DNA from: Flavobacterium sp.
Lineage (GTDB): Bacteria; Bacteroidota; Bacteroidia; Flavobacteriales; Flavobacteriaceae
Direction of reading: 5' to 3'
DNA length: 64,000 nucleotides
Assembly: GCA_018883065.1 (NCBI GenBank)
Contig: VEQT01000003.1
Span: 1-64,000 of the forward strand
Shown here: piece by piece, positions 52,402 to 61,668 of the stretch
How the letters are laid out: each line of letters starts with the position of its first letter
Numbering within the stretch: the stretch's first letter is position 1
The notes under the pieces: generated by a model
Told to the model about the DNA's origin: nothing
The model's input: only the letters and a program-made list of their open reading frames with translations
Database searches by the model: none
Program-made: the position numbers and the translations under genes

Positions 52402-54153
52402 ATGTATAGAAGTCATACCTGTGGCGAACTGAATGCCGCACACATCAATTCCGAAGTAACCTTAGCCGGTTGGGTGCAAAAATCGAGAGACAAAGGATTC
52501 ATGAATTGGGTTGATTTGCGTGATCGCTATGGCATTACCCAATTGATTTTTGACGAAAGCAGAACGGACAAAGCCGTTTTTGACTTATCCAAAACCCTGG
52601 GTAGAGAATATGTGATTCAAGTAACAGGAACGGTAATAGAACGCGAATCCAAAAATGCAGGCATGACTACCGGAGATATTGAGATTTTGGTTTCTAAACT
52701 CTCAGTACTCAATGGCTCATTTACACCTCCTTTTACCATAGAAGATGACACCGACGGTGGCGAAGACATCCGCATGAAATACCGCTACATTGACATCCGT
52801 AGAAATCCGGTTAAAAACAGTTTGTTATTTCGCCACAAAGTAGCCATGGAAGTACGCAAATACTTGTCGGCACAAGATTTTTGCGAAGTAGAGACGCCTT
52901 ATTTAATCAAATCAACTCCAGAAGGCGCGCGCGATTTTGTGGTACCTAGCCGCATGAACGAAGGCCAATTTTATGCCTTGCCACAATCGCCACAAACCTT
53001 CAAGCAATTGTTGATGGTGGGCGGTATGGACAAGTATTTTCAGATTGTAAAATGTTTCCGAGATGAAGATTTACGAGCTGATCGTCAACCTGAGTTCACC
53101 CAAATTGATTGTGAGATGGCCTTTGTTGAGCAAGAAGATATTTTGAATACGTTTGAAGGGCTTACTCGTCATTTGCTCAAAGAAATTAAAGGAATAGAAG
53201 TAGAGAAATTTCCTAGAATGACCTATGATCATGCCATGAAAACTTATGGAAACGACAAGCCAGATATTCGTTTTGGTATGGAGTTTGGCGAACTTAACGC
53301 GGTAGCCCAGCACAAAGATTTTCAGGTGTTTAATGCAGCCGAGTTGGTTGTTGGAATTGCCGTACCGGGAGCTGGCGAATTGACCCGAAAAGAAATAGAT
53401 GGCTTAATTGATTGGATCAAGCGTCCACAAATTGGGGCAAGCGGCATGGTTTATGTGAAATGCAATACGGACGGCACGTACAAATCATCAGTAGATAAAT
53501 TTTATGATCAAGCTGATTTAGCCCAATGGGCCAAGATTACAGGAGCCAATTCGGGCGATATGATCTTGGTATTGTCGGGGAATGCTGATAAAACTAGAAC
53601 GCAATTGAGCGCTTTGCGAATGGAAATGGCCACACGTTTGGGCTTGCGCAACCCAGCTGAATTTGCTCCCTTATGGGTGGTGGATTTCCCGCTATTGGAA
53701 TTTGACGAAGAGAGTGGACGTTACCACGCGATGCACCATCCGTTTACTTCGCCCAAACCAGAGGATATGCATTTACTCGAAACAGATCCTGGTAAAGTTC
53801 GCGCCAATGCCTATGATATGGTCTTAAACGGCAATGAAATTGGCGGTGGATCCATTCGTATTCACGATAAAGCTACCCAACAATTGATGTTTAATTATTT
53901 AGGTTTCACTCCGGAAGAAGCTAAGAACCAATTCGGATTTTTGATGGATGCGTTCCAGTTTGGTGCTCCACCGCACGGAGGATTGGCCTTTGGTTTGGAT
54001 CGTTTGGTTGCCATTTTGGGCGGACAAGAAACCATTCGTGATTTTATTGCCTTCCCTAAAAACAATTCAGGCCGAGATGTAATGATTGATGCGCCCTCGG
54101 TTATTGATGATAAACAATTAAAAGAATTGCACATAAAATTAAATTTGTTGTAG
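52402..54153 (+). CDS. aspS: Aspartate--tRNA ligase
   Basis: Class II aminoacyl-tRNA synthetase charging tRNA-Asp. The 583-residue bacterial-type enzyme has an N-terminal OB-fold anticodon-binding domain (about 1-105, [20 protein letters not shown]), the flipping-loop region [14 protein letters not shown], and motif 2 ([18 protein letters not shown]). A GAD insertion domain lies at about 285-410, and motif 3 reads [17 protein letters not shown]. Full length. Whether it is Asp-specific or non-discriminating cannot be told from this reading. Confidence 0.97.
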   Translation: MYRSHTCGELNAAHINSEVTLAGWVQKSRDKGFMNWVDLRDRYGITQLIFDESRTDKAVFDLSKTLGREYVIQVTGTVIERESKNAGMTTGDIEILVSKLSVLNGSFTPPFTIEDDTDGGEDIRMKYRYIDIRRNPVKNSLLFRHKVAMEVRKYLSAQDFCEVETPYLIKSTPEGARDFVVPSRMNEGQFYALPQSPQTFKQLLMVGGMDKYFQIVKCFRDEDLRADRQPEFTQIDCEMAFVEQEDILNTFEGLTRHLLKEIKGIEVEKFPRMTYDHAMKTYGNDKPDIRFGMEFGELNAVAQHKDFQVFNAAELVVGIAVPGAGELTRKEIDGLIDWIKRPQIGASGMVYVKCNTDGTYKSSVDKFYDQADLAQWAKITGANSGDMILVLSGNADKTRTQLSALRMEMATRLGLRNPAEFAPLWVVDFPLLEFDEESGRYHAMHHPFTSPKPEDMHLLETDPGKVRANAYDMVLNGNEIGGGSIRIHDKATQQLMFNYLGFTPEEAKNQFGFLMDAFQFGAPPHGGLAFGLDRLVAILGGQETIRDFIAFPKNNSGRDVMIDAPSVIDDKQLKELHIKLNLL

Positions 54154-54243
54154 ATTTTTGTTAAAAAAATTCAGAAAACGTTGATAATCAATTAATTTTT
54201 TGAAATTTTTTCTCATGAAATTTTTTCGTATTGTTTTTACACC

Positions 54244-54251
54244 TACATTTG
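54244..54251 (+). promoter_or_regulatory. -7 promoter element (TACATTTG) for the cold-shock gene
   Basis: An exact TAnnTTTG match 29 bases before ATG 54281. The implied leader is only about 25 bases, too short for a cspA-type thermosensing 5' UTR. Confidence 0.5.
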
Positions 54252-54280
54252 TCGCATTATAAATTATTATTACAATTACA

Positions 54281-54481
54281 ATGCGTACAGGTACAGTAAA
54301 ATTTTTCAATGAATCTAAAGGTTATGGATTCATTACAGATGAAGAAACAGGAAAAGACATCTTCGTTCATGCATCAGGAATCAAAGCGGAAGAACTTCGC
54401 GAAGGTGATAGAGTAAGTTATGAAGAGGAAGAAGGTCGTAAAGGTAAAGTGGCTGCTCAAGTAGTAGTTATTGAAGACTAA
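54281..54481 (+). CDS. Cold-shock domain protein
   Basis: A 66-residue CspA-family single-stranded nucleic-acid-binding protein (RNA chaperone). RNP1 reads KGYGFITD and RNP2 reads IFVHASGI; both are intact. The start TGTVKFFNESKG is canonical. It is monocistronic, with its own promoter and a strong terminator. The linker region is unusually acidic (SYEEEEGRKG). Confidence 0.96.
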   Translation: MRTGTVKFFNESKGYGFITDEETGKDIFVHASGIKAEELREGDRVSYEEEEGRKGKVAAQVVVIED

Positions 54482-54511
54482 TATATACATATTTGTTTCC
54501 TAGAATGTTTA

Positions 54512-54541
54512 ACGTCCCGAGATTCGGGACGATTTTTTTTT
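54512..54541 (+). terminator. Intrinsic terminator after the cold-shock gene
   Basis: The stem CGTCCCGA/TCGGGACG (54513-54520 with 54524-54531) has a GAT loop and a run of nine T after one A. Confidence 0.92.
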
Positions 54542-54700
54542 GCTATATTTTAGTAGTAAATTCAATAATTAGCTCGATAGTTTGACGTGTTTAATTAAGC
54601 TGTAAATTAAACAAATCTTAATTTAAAATGGAATTATTTAAAATCATTAAAAATTAGAAATTGGGGTCAAATTTTCGATAAGGAAAAGCCTTTTTTTTCG

Positions 54701-54730
54701 TTGCTTTTTAATTATTCAAACGTATCTTTG
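54701..54730 (+). promoter_or_regulatory. Promoter of the nuo operon (TTG-N19-TATCTTTG)
   Basis: TTG at 54701-54703, 19 bases, then TATCTTTG at 54723-54730. The same spacing and the same -7 octamer occur at atpD. The rest of the gap from 54542 is AT-rich, with nothing else recognised. Confidence 0.75.
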
Positions 54731-54756
54731 TGCCAAATTTTTTTAAATAAAAATCT

Positions 54757-55122
54757 ATGCAATCCAATCAATTAGATTACCTACCAATTTTTATGCAACT
54801 CTTATTGGCAGTAGGGTTTGTAGTCGGAACAATAATTGTTTCAGGAAAATTAGGTCCGCAACGAAATTCAGCCACCAAAGACAAAAATTTTGAGTGCGGA
54901 ATTGAATCCTACGGAAACGCCCGTATTCCTTTTTCGGTTAAGTATTTTGTGGTTGCTATTCTATTTGTTTTGTTTGATGTTGAAGTTATTTTTTTATATC
55001 CGTGGGCGATTAATTTTAAAGCAATGGGCATAGAAGGGCTGCTAAAAATGCTTGTTTTTATGGCTTTATTACTCATCGGATTTTTCTACATCATCAAAAA
55101 GAAAGCCCTTGAATGGGAATAA
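54757..55122 (+). CDS. nuoA: NADH-quinone oxidoreductase subunit A
   Basis: A small membrane subunit of complex I. The 121-residue protein has three hydrophobic helices and the conserved quinone-site loop KNFECGIESYGNARIPFSVK (residues about 42-61) followed by FDVEVIFLYPWA, which contains the conserved acidic residue in the second helix. It is the first gene of the nuo operon, 27 bases after the -7 element. Confidence 0.97.
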   Translation: MQSNQLDYLPIFMQLLLAVGFVVGTIIVSGKLGPQRNSATKDKNFECGIESYGNARIPFSVKYFVVAILFVLFDVEVIFLYPWAINFKAMGIEGLLKMLVFMALLLIGFFYIIKKKALEWE

Positions 55123-55188
55123 TATAATGAATCAAGTTTCTTTTCAATTTTAATTACATCCACCACTATACAATTCAAACTTATAAAC

Positions 55189-55737
55189 ATGAGTGATTCA
55201 AAAGTAACCATGGTAGCCCCACCAGAAGGCGTTGTAGGAGAAGGATTCTTCGCTACAAAACTCAATGATGTAGTAGGATTAGCTCGTGCCAATTCGCTTT
55301 GGCCTTTGCCCTTTGCAACCTCTTGTTGTGGAATTGAATTTATGGCCACAATGGCTTCGCATTATGACTTAGCCCGTTTTGGTTCAGAGCGCGTGAGTTT
55401 TTCGCCTCGTCAAGCTGATATGCTCTTAGTAATGGGAACCATCTCCAAAAAAATGGGGCCTATTTTGCGTCAAGTATACGAACAAATGTCTGAGCCCCGC
55501 TGGGTAATTGCTGTAGGTGCTTGCGCCTCCTCAGGAGGAGTTTTTGATACGTATTCAGTTCTTCAAGGTATTGACAAAGTAATTCCGGTAGATGTATATG
55601 TGCCAGGTTGTCCGCCTCGCCCAGAACAAATCGTGGAAGGCGTGATGAAATTGCAAGAATTGGTTAAATCGGAATCGGTACGCCGCAGAAGTTCCCCCGA
55701 GTACCAAGAATTATTAGCTTCTTATAATATCAAATAA
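55189..55737 (+). CDS. nuoB: NADH-quinone oxidoreductase subunit B
   Basis: The peripheral-arm subunit that carries iron-sulfur cluster N2 and passes electrons to quinone. The 182-residue protein has all four cysteine ligands: the adjacent pair in ATSCCGIEFMA, one in GACASSGG and one in VPGCPPRPE. It starts 66 bases after nuoA and ends two bases before nuoC. Confidence 0.98.
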   Translation: MSDSKVTMVAPPEGVVGEGFFATKLNDVVGLARANSLWPLPFATSCCGIEFMATMASHYDLARFGSERVSFSPRQADMLLVMGTISKKMGPILRQVYEQMSEPRWVIAVGACASSGGVFDTYSVLQGIDKVIPVDVYVPGCPPRPEQIVEGVMKLQELVKSESVRRRSSPEYQELLASYNIK

Positions 55738-55739
55738 AG

Positions 55740-56258
55740 ATGGCCCTAGAACTCGCTGACTTACAAGAAAAAGTAGAAGCCCAATTTGGGACTGCTGTGC
55801 GCAATTTTCAGATGGATTTTGATGTCCTTACCTTCGAGGTAGATCCCGAAAAAAACACAGCTTTATTACTGTTCTTGAAAAACGAAGAAACCTTACAATT
55901 TCATTTTTTGACTGATTTGTGCGGGATTCACTATCCAGACAACGACGACAATCATCAGTTTGCAGTGGTGTACCATATGCATAATTGGATAACCAATACC
56001 CGTGTTAAAATCAAAGCGTATTTGAACGCAACCCCAGAAATTAAAACAGTATCCAACATCTTTTTGTGCGCCAATTGGATGGAACGTGAAACCTTTGATT
56101 TCTACGGTATCCACTTCAGTGGTCATCCGCAACTGAAACGCATTTTGAACATGGATGAAATGGTATCTCATCCGATGCGAAAAGAATTTCCGATGGAAGA
56201 CAGCGGCCGTACCGACAAAGACGATCGATTCTTTGGAAGAACAACCACCAACGCCTAA
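55740..56258 (+). CDS. nuoC: NADH-quinone oxidoreductase subunit C
   Basis: The 30-kDa-type subunit of the complex I connecting module. The 172-residue protein has the family signature ERETFDFYGIHFSGHP (about residues 114-129) and LKRILN. It is a separate gene here, not fused to nuoD as in E. coli. It lies two bases after nuoB and 11 bases before nuoD. Confidence 0.96.
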   Translation: MALELADLQEKVEAQFGTAVRNFQMDFDVLTFEVDPEKNTALLLFLKNEETLQFHFLTDLCGIHYPDNDDNHQFAVVYHMHNWITNTRVKIKAYLNATPEIKTVSNIFLCANWMERETFDFYGIHFSGHPQLKRILNMDEMVSHPMRKEFPMEDSGRTDKDDRFFGRTTTNA

Positions 56259-56269
56259 TTTACGACACC

Positions 56270-57505
56270 ATGTCAGAGCTATTATTACCGCCCGAACACC
56301 GTTATGCCAAAATCATTAAAGAAACCTTAAATGAAGAAGGGAATGAGCTTTCTATCCTAAATTTAGGGCCTACACATCCGGCAACCCACGGTATTTTTCA
56401 AAATATTTTATTGATGGATGGCGAACGCATCGTAGAAGCCGAACCAACCATTGGTTACATTCATCGCGCTTTCGAAAAGATTGCCGAAAACCGTCCGTTT
56501 TACCAAATTACTCCGCTTACCGATCGTATGAATTATTGTTCATCACCAATCAATAATATGGGTTGGTGGATGACATTAGAAAAATTATTAGGAATTGAAG
56601 TGCCTAAACGAGCACAGTATTTACGTGTAATTGTAATGGAATTGGCTCGTATTACTGATCACTTAATTTGTAATTCTATTCTTGGAGTAGATACAGGCGC
56701 CTATACCGGCTTTTTGTATGTGTTTCAATTCCGAGAAAAAGTATATGAGATCTACGAAGAAATTTGTGGCGCTCGATTAACAACCAACATGGGCCGTATT
56801 GGTGGATTTGAACGCGATTGGTCACCAGAAGCTTTCCGTAAATTGAATGTGTTTTTGGAAGAATTTCCCGTAGCTTGGAAAGAATTTGAAAATCTTTTTG
56901 AACGCAATAGAATCTTTATTGATCGTACTGTAAATGTTGGTGCAATTACTGCCGAACAAGCTATGGCGTATGGATTCACCGGTCCTAATTTACGTGCGGC
57001 TGGAGTTGATTATGACGTGCGTGTTGCGCAGCCTTATTCGTCATATGAAGATTTTGAATTTATAGTTCCGGTAGGAAAATCGGGAGATACCTACGATCGT
57101 TTTTGTGTACGAAACGCCGAGGTGTGGGAAAGTATCAGCATCATTAAACAAGCCTTGGCTAAATTGCCCGAAGGACCTTACCATGCTGATGTTCCCGATT
57201 ACTATTTACCTCCAAAAGAAGATGTGTATACCACGATGGAATCTTTAATCTATCACTTTAAAATTGTAATGGGTGAAGTACCCGTTCCAGTGGCTGAGGT
57301 GTATCATGCCGTAGAAGGTGGAAACGGGGAATTAGGGTTCTATTTGGTAACCGATGGCAGTAGAACGCCTTATCGTTTGCATTTCCGAAGACCTTGTTTT
57401 ATTTATTATCAAGCTTATCCAGAGATGATCAAAGGCGCTTTGTTATCCGATGCAATTGTTATTCTGTCTAGTTTAAATGTAATTGCAGGAGAATTAGATG
57501 CCTAA
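56270..57505 (+). CDS. nuoD: NADH-quinone oxidoreductase subunit D
   Basis: The 49-kDa-type subunit that forms the quinone pocket with NuoB. The 411-residue protein has NLGPTHPATHG (about residues 31-41), RIGGFERDW and the C-terminal SLNVIAGELDA. The conserved His in HPATHG and the Tyr of the quinone site region are in place. Full length and separate from nuoC. Confidence 0.97.
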   Translation: MSELLLPPEHRYAKIIKETLNEEGNELSILNLGPTHPATHGIFQNILLMDGERIVEAEPTIGYIHRAFEKIAENRPFYQITPLTDRMNYCSSPINNMGWWMTLEKLLGIEVPKRAQYLRVIVMELARITDHLICNSILGVDTGAYTGFLYVFQFREKVYEIYEEICGARLTTNMGRIGGFERDWSPEAFRKLNVFLEEFPVAWKEFENLFERNRIFIDRTVNVGAITAEQAMAYGFTGPNLRAAGVDYDVRVAQPYSSYEDFEFIVPVGKSGDTYDRFCVRNAEVWESISIIKQALAKLPEGPYHADVPDYYLPPKEDVYTTMESLIYHFKIVMGEVPVPVAEVYHAVEGGNGELGFYLVTDGSRTPYRLHFRRPCFIYYQAYPEMIKGALLSDAIVILSSLNVIAGELDA

Positions 57506-57529
57506 CAAAAAACAGAAAAAAGTAGATAC

Positions 57530-57544
57530 GCGCTTTGTAAGCGC
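57530..57544 (+). other. Small hairpin in the nuoD-nuoE gap
   Basis: The stem GCGCTT/AAGCGC has a three-base loop in the 55-base spacer. There is no T-run, so it is not a terminator; it could protect or separate mRNA segments. It may be chance. Confidence 0.35.
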
Positions 57545-57560
57545 ATAAGAAAATATAAAA

Positions 57561-58091
57561 ATGGAGAAAACGCACTACAAACAACAGATCAATATGACCG
57601 ATTCATTGATGACGCGCATCAATGAGTTAATCAGTCACTATCCTGCTGATAAAAGAAAATCTGCCTTGCTACCCGTTTTACATGAAGTACAAGATGCACA
57701 CGAAAATTGGTTGAGTATTGAATTACAAGATAAGGTAGCAGAAATTCTGCAAATCAAACCGATAGAAGTGTATGAAGTAGTGAGTTTTTATACCATGTTT
57801 AACCGCCGCCCGATTGGCAAATATATGTTTGAGTTTTGTCAAACTTCCCCCTGTTGTTTAAATGGCGTTGAAAATTTGATGGATTACACTTGTGAAAAAT
57901 TGGGTGTTGGAGTAGGAGAACCTACTGCTGATGGCCTTTTTGAAGTGCGCGGAGTAGAATGTTTGGGTGCGTGCGGCTATGCACCGATGATGCAATTGGG
58001 TGATTTTTATCAAGAACACCTTACTCCAGAAAAAATAGATCAGTTGATCGACGATTGTAAAGCAAACAAAATCACGTTACACGATAAATAA
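57561..58091 (+). CDS. nuoE: NADH-quinone oxidoreductase subunit E
   Basis: The 24-kDa-type subunit of the NADH dehydrogenase module, holding the 2Fe-2S cluster N1a. The 176-residue protein has the four ligand cysteines in CQTSPCCLNG and ECLGACGYAPMM, and the VYEVVSFYTMFNRRP signature. It is followed after one base by nuoF, its structural partner. Confidence 0.97.
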   Translation: MEKTHYKQQINMTDSLMTRINELISHYPADKRKSALLPVLHEVQDAHENWLSIELQDKVAEILQIKPIEVYEVVSFYTMFNRRPIGKYMFEFCQTSPCCLNGVENLMDYTCEKLGVGVGEPTADGLFEVRGVECLGACGYAPMMQLGDFYQEHLTPEKIDQLIDDCKANKITLHDK

Positions 58092-58092
58092 T

Positions 58093-59460
58093 ATGTCACA
58101 AAAAATATTATTAGATAAAATTAACGTTCCCGGCATTAAAACTTACGAGGTATATCGTCAAAACGGCGGGTATGCTTCGGTTGAAAAAGCCTTGAAAACA
58201 TTAACGCCCGATGAGGTAGTTGAAGAAGTAAAAACTTCGGGACTACGCGGCCGTGGAGGCGCAGGTTTTCCTACCGGAATGAAGTGGAGTTTCATCGACA
58301 AAAAATCAGGCAAACCCAGACATTTGGTGTGTAATGCTGACGAGTCAGAGCCCGGAACCTTCAAGGATCGTTTTTTGATGGAGTACATTCCGCATTTGTT
58401 GATTGAAGGAATGATCACCTCGAGCTATGCCTTGGGCTGTAATTTGTCTTACATCTACATTCGTGGCGAATACATGTGGGTGTACAAAATTTTAGAAAGA
58501 GCCCTAGCCGAGGCCCGTGCTGCCGGTTGGTTGGGTAAAAATATATTAGGAACTGGCTACGATTTGGAATTGTATGTTCAAATAGGTGGTGGAGCCTATA
58601 TCTGCGGTGAAGAAACAGCCTTGATTGAATCACTCGAAGGCAAACGCGGAAACCCAAGAATTAAGCCGCCTTTCCCGGCGATTTCTGGTTTATGGGCCAA
58701 TCCAACGGTGGTAAACAATGTAGAAACCATTGCTGCTGTGCCGTGGATTGTAAATAATTCCGGAGCCGATTATGCTAAAATTGGAATTGGACGTTCTACC
58801 GGAACCAAATTGATTTCGGCCTCGGGACACATCAAAAACCCAGGAGTATACGAAATTGAATTGGGCTTGAGCGTATATGAATTCATGAACTCAGATGACT
58901 ATTTGGGTGGAATGAGCTCTGATAGGCCCCTAAAAGCATTTGTGCCCGGCGGAAGCTCGGTGCCTGTTTTACCGGCTAATTTAATCTACAAAACAGCCGC
59001 AGGTGAAGACCGTTTAATGACCTACGAATCGCTGAGCGATGGTGGTTTTGCTACCGGATCTATGTTGGGGTCTGGCGGATTTATCGTATACAACGACACG
59101 GCTTGTATCGTGCGTAATACTTGGAATTTTTCTCGTTTTTATCACCACGAAAGCTGCGGACAATGTTCGCCCTGTAGAGAAGGAACCGGTTGGTTGGAAA
59201 AAGTATTGCACCGTATAGAGAACGGACACGGACGCGAAGAAGACATCGATTTATTGTTGAGCATTCAAAGCAAAATAGAAGGAAATACCATCTGCCCATT
59301 GGGTGATGCCGCTTCTTGGCCTGTAGCTGCGGCTATACGTCACTTTAGAGATGAGTTTGAATACCACATTCGTTTCCCCGAAAAAATTAAAAATAGAGAT
59401 CACTTTGTAGCCGAGCCTTTTGAACAGGTAAAGCATTTGGTGGCTAAGCAAACCATATAA
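58093..59460 (+). CDS. nuoF: NADH-quinone oxidoreductase subunit F
   Basis: The 51-kDa-type subunit that binds NADH, FMN and the 4Fe-4S cluster N3. The 455-residue protein has the nucleotide-binding GLRGRGGAGFPTGMKW (about residues 50-65), CNADESEPGTFKDR, GAYICGEETALIES, and the N3 cysteines in ESCGQCSPCREGTGW with the fourth in CPLGDAASW. With NuoE and NuoG present, this complex I should oxidise NADH directly. Confidence 0.98.
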   Translation: MSQKILLDKINVPGIKTYEVYRQNGGYASVEKALKTLTPDEVVEEVKTSGLRGRGGAGFPTGMKWSFIDKKSGKPRHLVCNADESEPGTFKDRFLMEYIPHLLIEGMITSSYALGCNLSYIYIRGEYMWVYKILERALAEARAAGWLGKNILGTGYDLELYVQIGGGAYICGEETALIESLEGKRGNPRIKPPFPAISGLWANPTVVNNVETIAAVPWIVNNSGADYAKIGIGRSTGTKLISASGHIKNPGVYEIELGLSVYEFMNSDDYLGGMSSDRPLKAFVPGGSSVPVLPANLIYKTAAGEDRLMTYESLSDGGFATGSMLGSGGFIVYNDTACIVRNTWNFSRFYHHESCGQCSPCREGTGWLEKVLHRIENGHGREEDIDLLLSIQSKIEGNTICPLGDAASWPVAAAIRHFRDEFEYHIRFPEKIKNRDHFVAEPFEQVKHLVAKQTI

Positions 59461-59464
59461 TTTT

Positions 59465-59526
59465 GTTTCAGGTTTACGGTTTCAAGTTGACAAGACTTAA
59501 CCTGAAACCTGGAACCTGAAACTTGA
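59465..59526. repeat. Inverted heptanucleotide arrays forming a long hairpin between nuoF and nuoG
   Basis: Three units on the left (GTTTCAG, GTTTACG, GTTTCAA) face four complementary-type units on the right (AACCTGA, AACCTGG, AACCTGA, AACTTGA) across a 10-base loop. The 24-base stem 59465-59488 with 59499-59522 matches at 20 of 24 positions by my alignment. There is no T-run. The unit AACCTGA contains a stop codon in its reading cycle, unlike the heptamers found inside genes. Confidence 0.88.
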
Positions 59527-59538
59527 AACAAAAATAGA

Positions 59539-60585
59539 ATGAAAGTAACCATAGACGGTCAAGAAATTGAAGTAGAAGCAGGAACAACGATCTTGCAAGC
59601 TGCTCGTATGATTGGTGGAGAAAGTGTACCACCAGCCATGTGTTATTATTCTAAATTAAAAGGTAGTGGCGGAAAATGCCGTTGCTGTTTGGTGGATGTA
59701 ACCAAAGGCAGTGAAGCCGATCCACGTCCAATGCCCAAATTGGTACCTTCGTGTGTAACCGGTTGCCAAGACGGAATGGAAATTGCAAGTACTGCCTCAG
59801 CCAGAGTACAAGAAGCGCGCAAATCGGTAACTGAATTTTTGTTGATTAATCACCCGTTGGATTGCCCAGTTTGTGATCAGGCGGGAGAATGTGATTTACA
59901 AAATTTAAGTTTCCAACACGGCAAATCAGAAACCCGTTACATCGAAGAAAAAAGAACGTTTGAGCCCGAAGATATTGGTCCCAACATTCAATTGCACATG
60001 AACCGTTGCATATTATGTTACCGTTGTGTAATGGTGGCCGATCAGTTGACAGACAATCGCGTGCATGGTGTAATGGATCGTGGCGATCACGCCAACATTT
60101 CAACCTGTATTTCCAAAGCAATTGATAATGAGTTTTCTGGAAACATGATCGATGTTTGTCCCGTAGGTGCTTTAACCGACAAAACCTTCCGATTCAAATC
60201 TAGAGTGTGGTTTAATAAACCCTATGATGCACACCGCAACTGCACCAAATGTTGTGGAAAAACCACCGTTTGGATGTTTGGCAACGAAATTCAACGGGTT
60301 ACAGGCCGAAAAGACCAATACCACGAGGTAGAGGAATTCATTTGCAACGAATGCCGTTTTGACCACAAAGACCCACAAGATTGGGTAATTGAAGGCCCGC
60401 GTAAATTCGAAAAAACATCGGTAATCAACCAAAACAATTACACCCGTAAATTAGAGAAAGTACAAATCGCGACTGAGAAAAATATTCTAATGGGTCGTGA
60501 TGTCGATCGCAAAAAAATAAGCATGAAAGCTATTCCATTGGCTGAAACCAAGGCTTCAACTCCTAAATCTACGCCAAATGAATAG
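59539..60585 (+). CDS. nuoG: NADH-quinone oxidoreductase subunit G, short form
   Basis: The iron-sulfur subunit relaying electrons from NuoF toward NuoI. The 348-residue protein has a 2Fe-2S ferredoxin domain (CYYSKLKGSGGKCRCC), the His-Cys3 cluster motif (HPLDCPVCDQAGECDLQ, about residues 110-126), a 4Fe-4S motif (CILCYRCV with CPVGALTD), and a further cysteine group (CTKCCGK and FICNEC, about 230-280). The large molybdopterin-oxidoreductase-like C-terminal domain of roughly 700-900-residue NuoG proteins is missing. The gene overlaps nuoH by 8 bases and is not broken. It is known from related Flavobacteria, as I recall. Confidence 0.94.
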   Translation: MKVTIDGQEIEVEAGTTILQAARMIGGESVPPAMCYYSKLKGSGGKCRCCLVDVTKGSEADPRPMPKLVPSCVTGCQDGMEIASTASARVQEARKSVTEFLLINHPLDCPVCDQAGECDLQNLSFQHGKSETRYIEEKRTFEPEDIGPNIQLHMNRCILCYRCVMVADQLTDNRVHGVMDRGDHANISTCISKAIDNEFSGNMIDVCPVGALTDKTFRFKSRVWFNKPYDAHRNCTKCCGKTTVWMFGNEIQRVTGRKDQYHEVEEFICNECRFDHKDPQDWVIEGPRKFEKTSVINQNNYTRKLEKVQIATEKNILMGRDVDRKKISMKAIPLAETKASTPKSTPNE

Positions 60586-61630
60586 TGCCTTCATCATAGA
60601 AAAAAGCGTACTGATAGTAGTCGTTTTTGCCATCACCATGTTGATGGCCATGTATTCTACCTTGGCCGAACGTAAAATAGCCGCTTGGTTGCAAGACCGA
60701 ATCGGGCCCAATAGAGCCGGAAAAGGCGGAATTCTTCAGCCTTTGGCCGATGGATTAAAATTGTTTTCGAAAGAAGAATTTTTCCCCAATACGCCCAACC
60801 GAATTCTATTTATTGTAGGTCCAGCCATTGCCATGAGCACGGCTTTAATGACCAGTGCCGTAATTCCGTGGGGCGATAAATTACACTTATTTGGCAAAGA
60901 CATCATCTTGCAAGCCACCGATGTTGACGTTTCTTTGTTGTACATTTTTGGCGTAGTTTCTGTTGGCGTGTATGGCATTATGATTGGTGGTTGGGCATCC
61001 AACAACAAATTCTCTTTAATGGGAGCCGTACGTGCTGCTTCTCAAATGGTTTCGTATGAAGTTGCGATGGGCTTGTCTATGATTGCGTTATTAATGATGA
61101 CGGGCACCTTGAGCTTGAAAGAAATATCCATGCAGCAATCGGGTTTGCACTGGAACGTATTTTACCAACCGCTTTCCTTTTTGATTTTCCTGATTTGTGC
61201 TTTTGCCGAAACCAACCGAACTCCTTTTGATTTGGCCGAGTGTGAATCAGAGTTAATTGGCGGATACCACACCGAATATTCGTCCATGAAAATGGGCTTT
61301 TATTTGTTTGCCGAATATGCGAACATGTTTATATCAGCCACCATATTAGCCGTGCTATTTTTTGGTGGATACAACTACCCAGGAATGGAATGGGCGGTAA
61401 CCCATTGGGGTGTAAACTTGGCTAACATTCTAGGAATTGTTGTTCTTTTTGCCAAAATATGTGGATTCATCTTTTTCTACATGTGGGTGCGTTGGACCAT
61501 TCCCAGATTCCGTTATGACCAATTGATGCACTTGGGCTGGCGCATTTTAATTCCGTTGTCAATCGCCAACATAGTAATTACAGGCATTGTGTTGTTGCGC
61601 CATGAAATTGCCACGTATTTAGGGTTTTAA
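60578..61630 (+). CDS. nuoH: NADH-quinone oxidoreductase subunit H
   Basis: The membrane subunit that joins the quinone site to the proton-pumping arm. The 350-residue protein has about eight to nine hydrophobic helices, ERKIAAWLQDRIGPNRAG near residue 29, and FAETNRTPFDLAECESELIG (about 208-227), the acidic loop linked to quinone access. The ATG overlaps the nuoG stop, implying coupled translation. Confidence 0.97.
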   Translation: MNSAFIIEKSVLIVVVFAITMLMAMYSTLAERKIAAWLQDRIGPNRAGKGGILQPLADGLKLFSKEEFFPNTPNRILFIVGPAIAMSTALMTSAVIPWGDKLHLFGKDIILQATDVDVSLLYIFGVVSVGVYGIMIGGWASNNKFSLMGAVRAASQMVSYEVAMGLSMIALLMMTGTLSLKEISMQQSGLHWNVFYQPLSFLIFLICAFAETNRTPFDLAECESELIGGYHTEYSSMKMGFYLFAEYANMFISATILAVLFFGGYNYPGMEWAVTHWGVNLANILGIVVLFAKICGFIFFYMWVRWTIPRFRYDQLMHLGWRILIPLSIANIVITGIVLLRHEIATYLGF

Positions 61631-61668
61631 TTAATATCAATCACTAACGTTTAATAGAAAACGAACCG

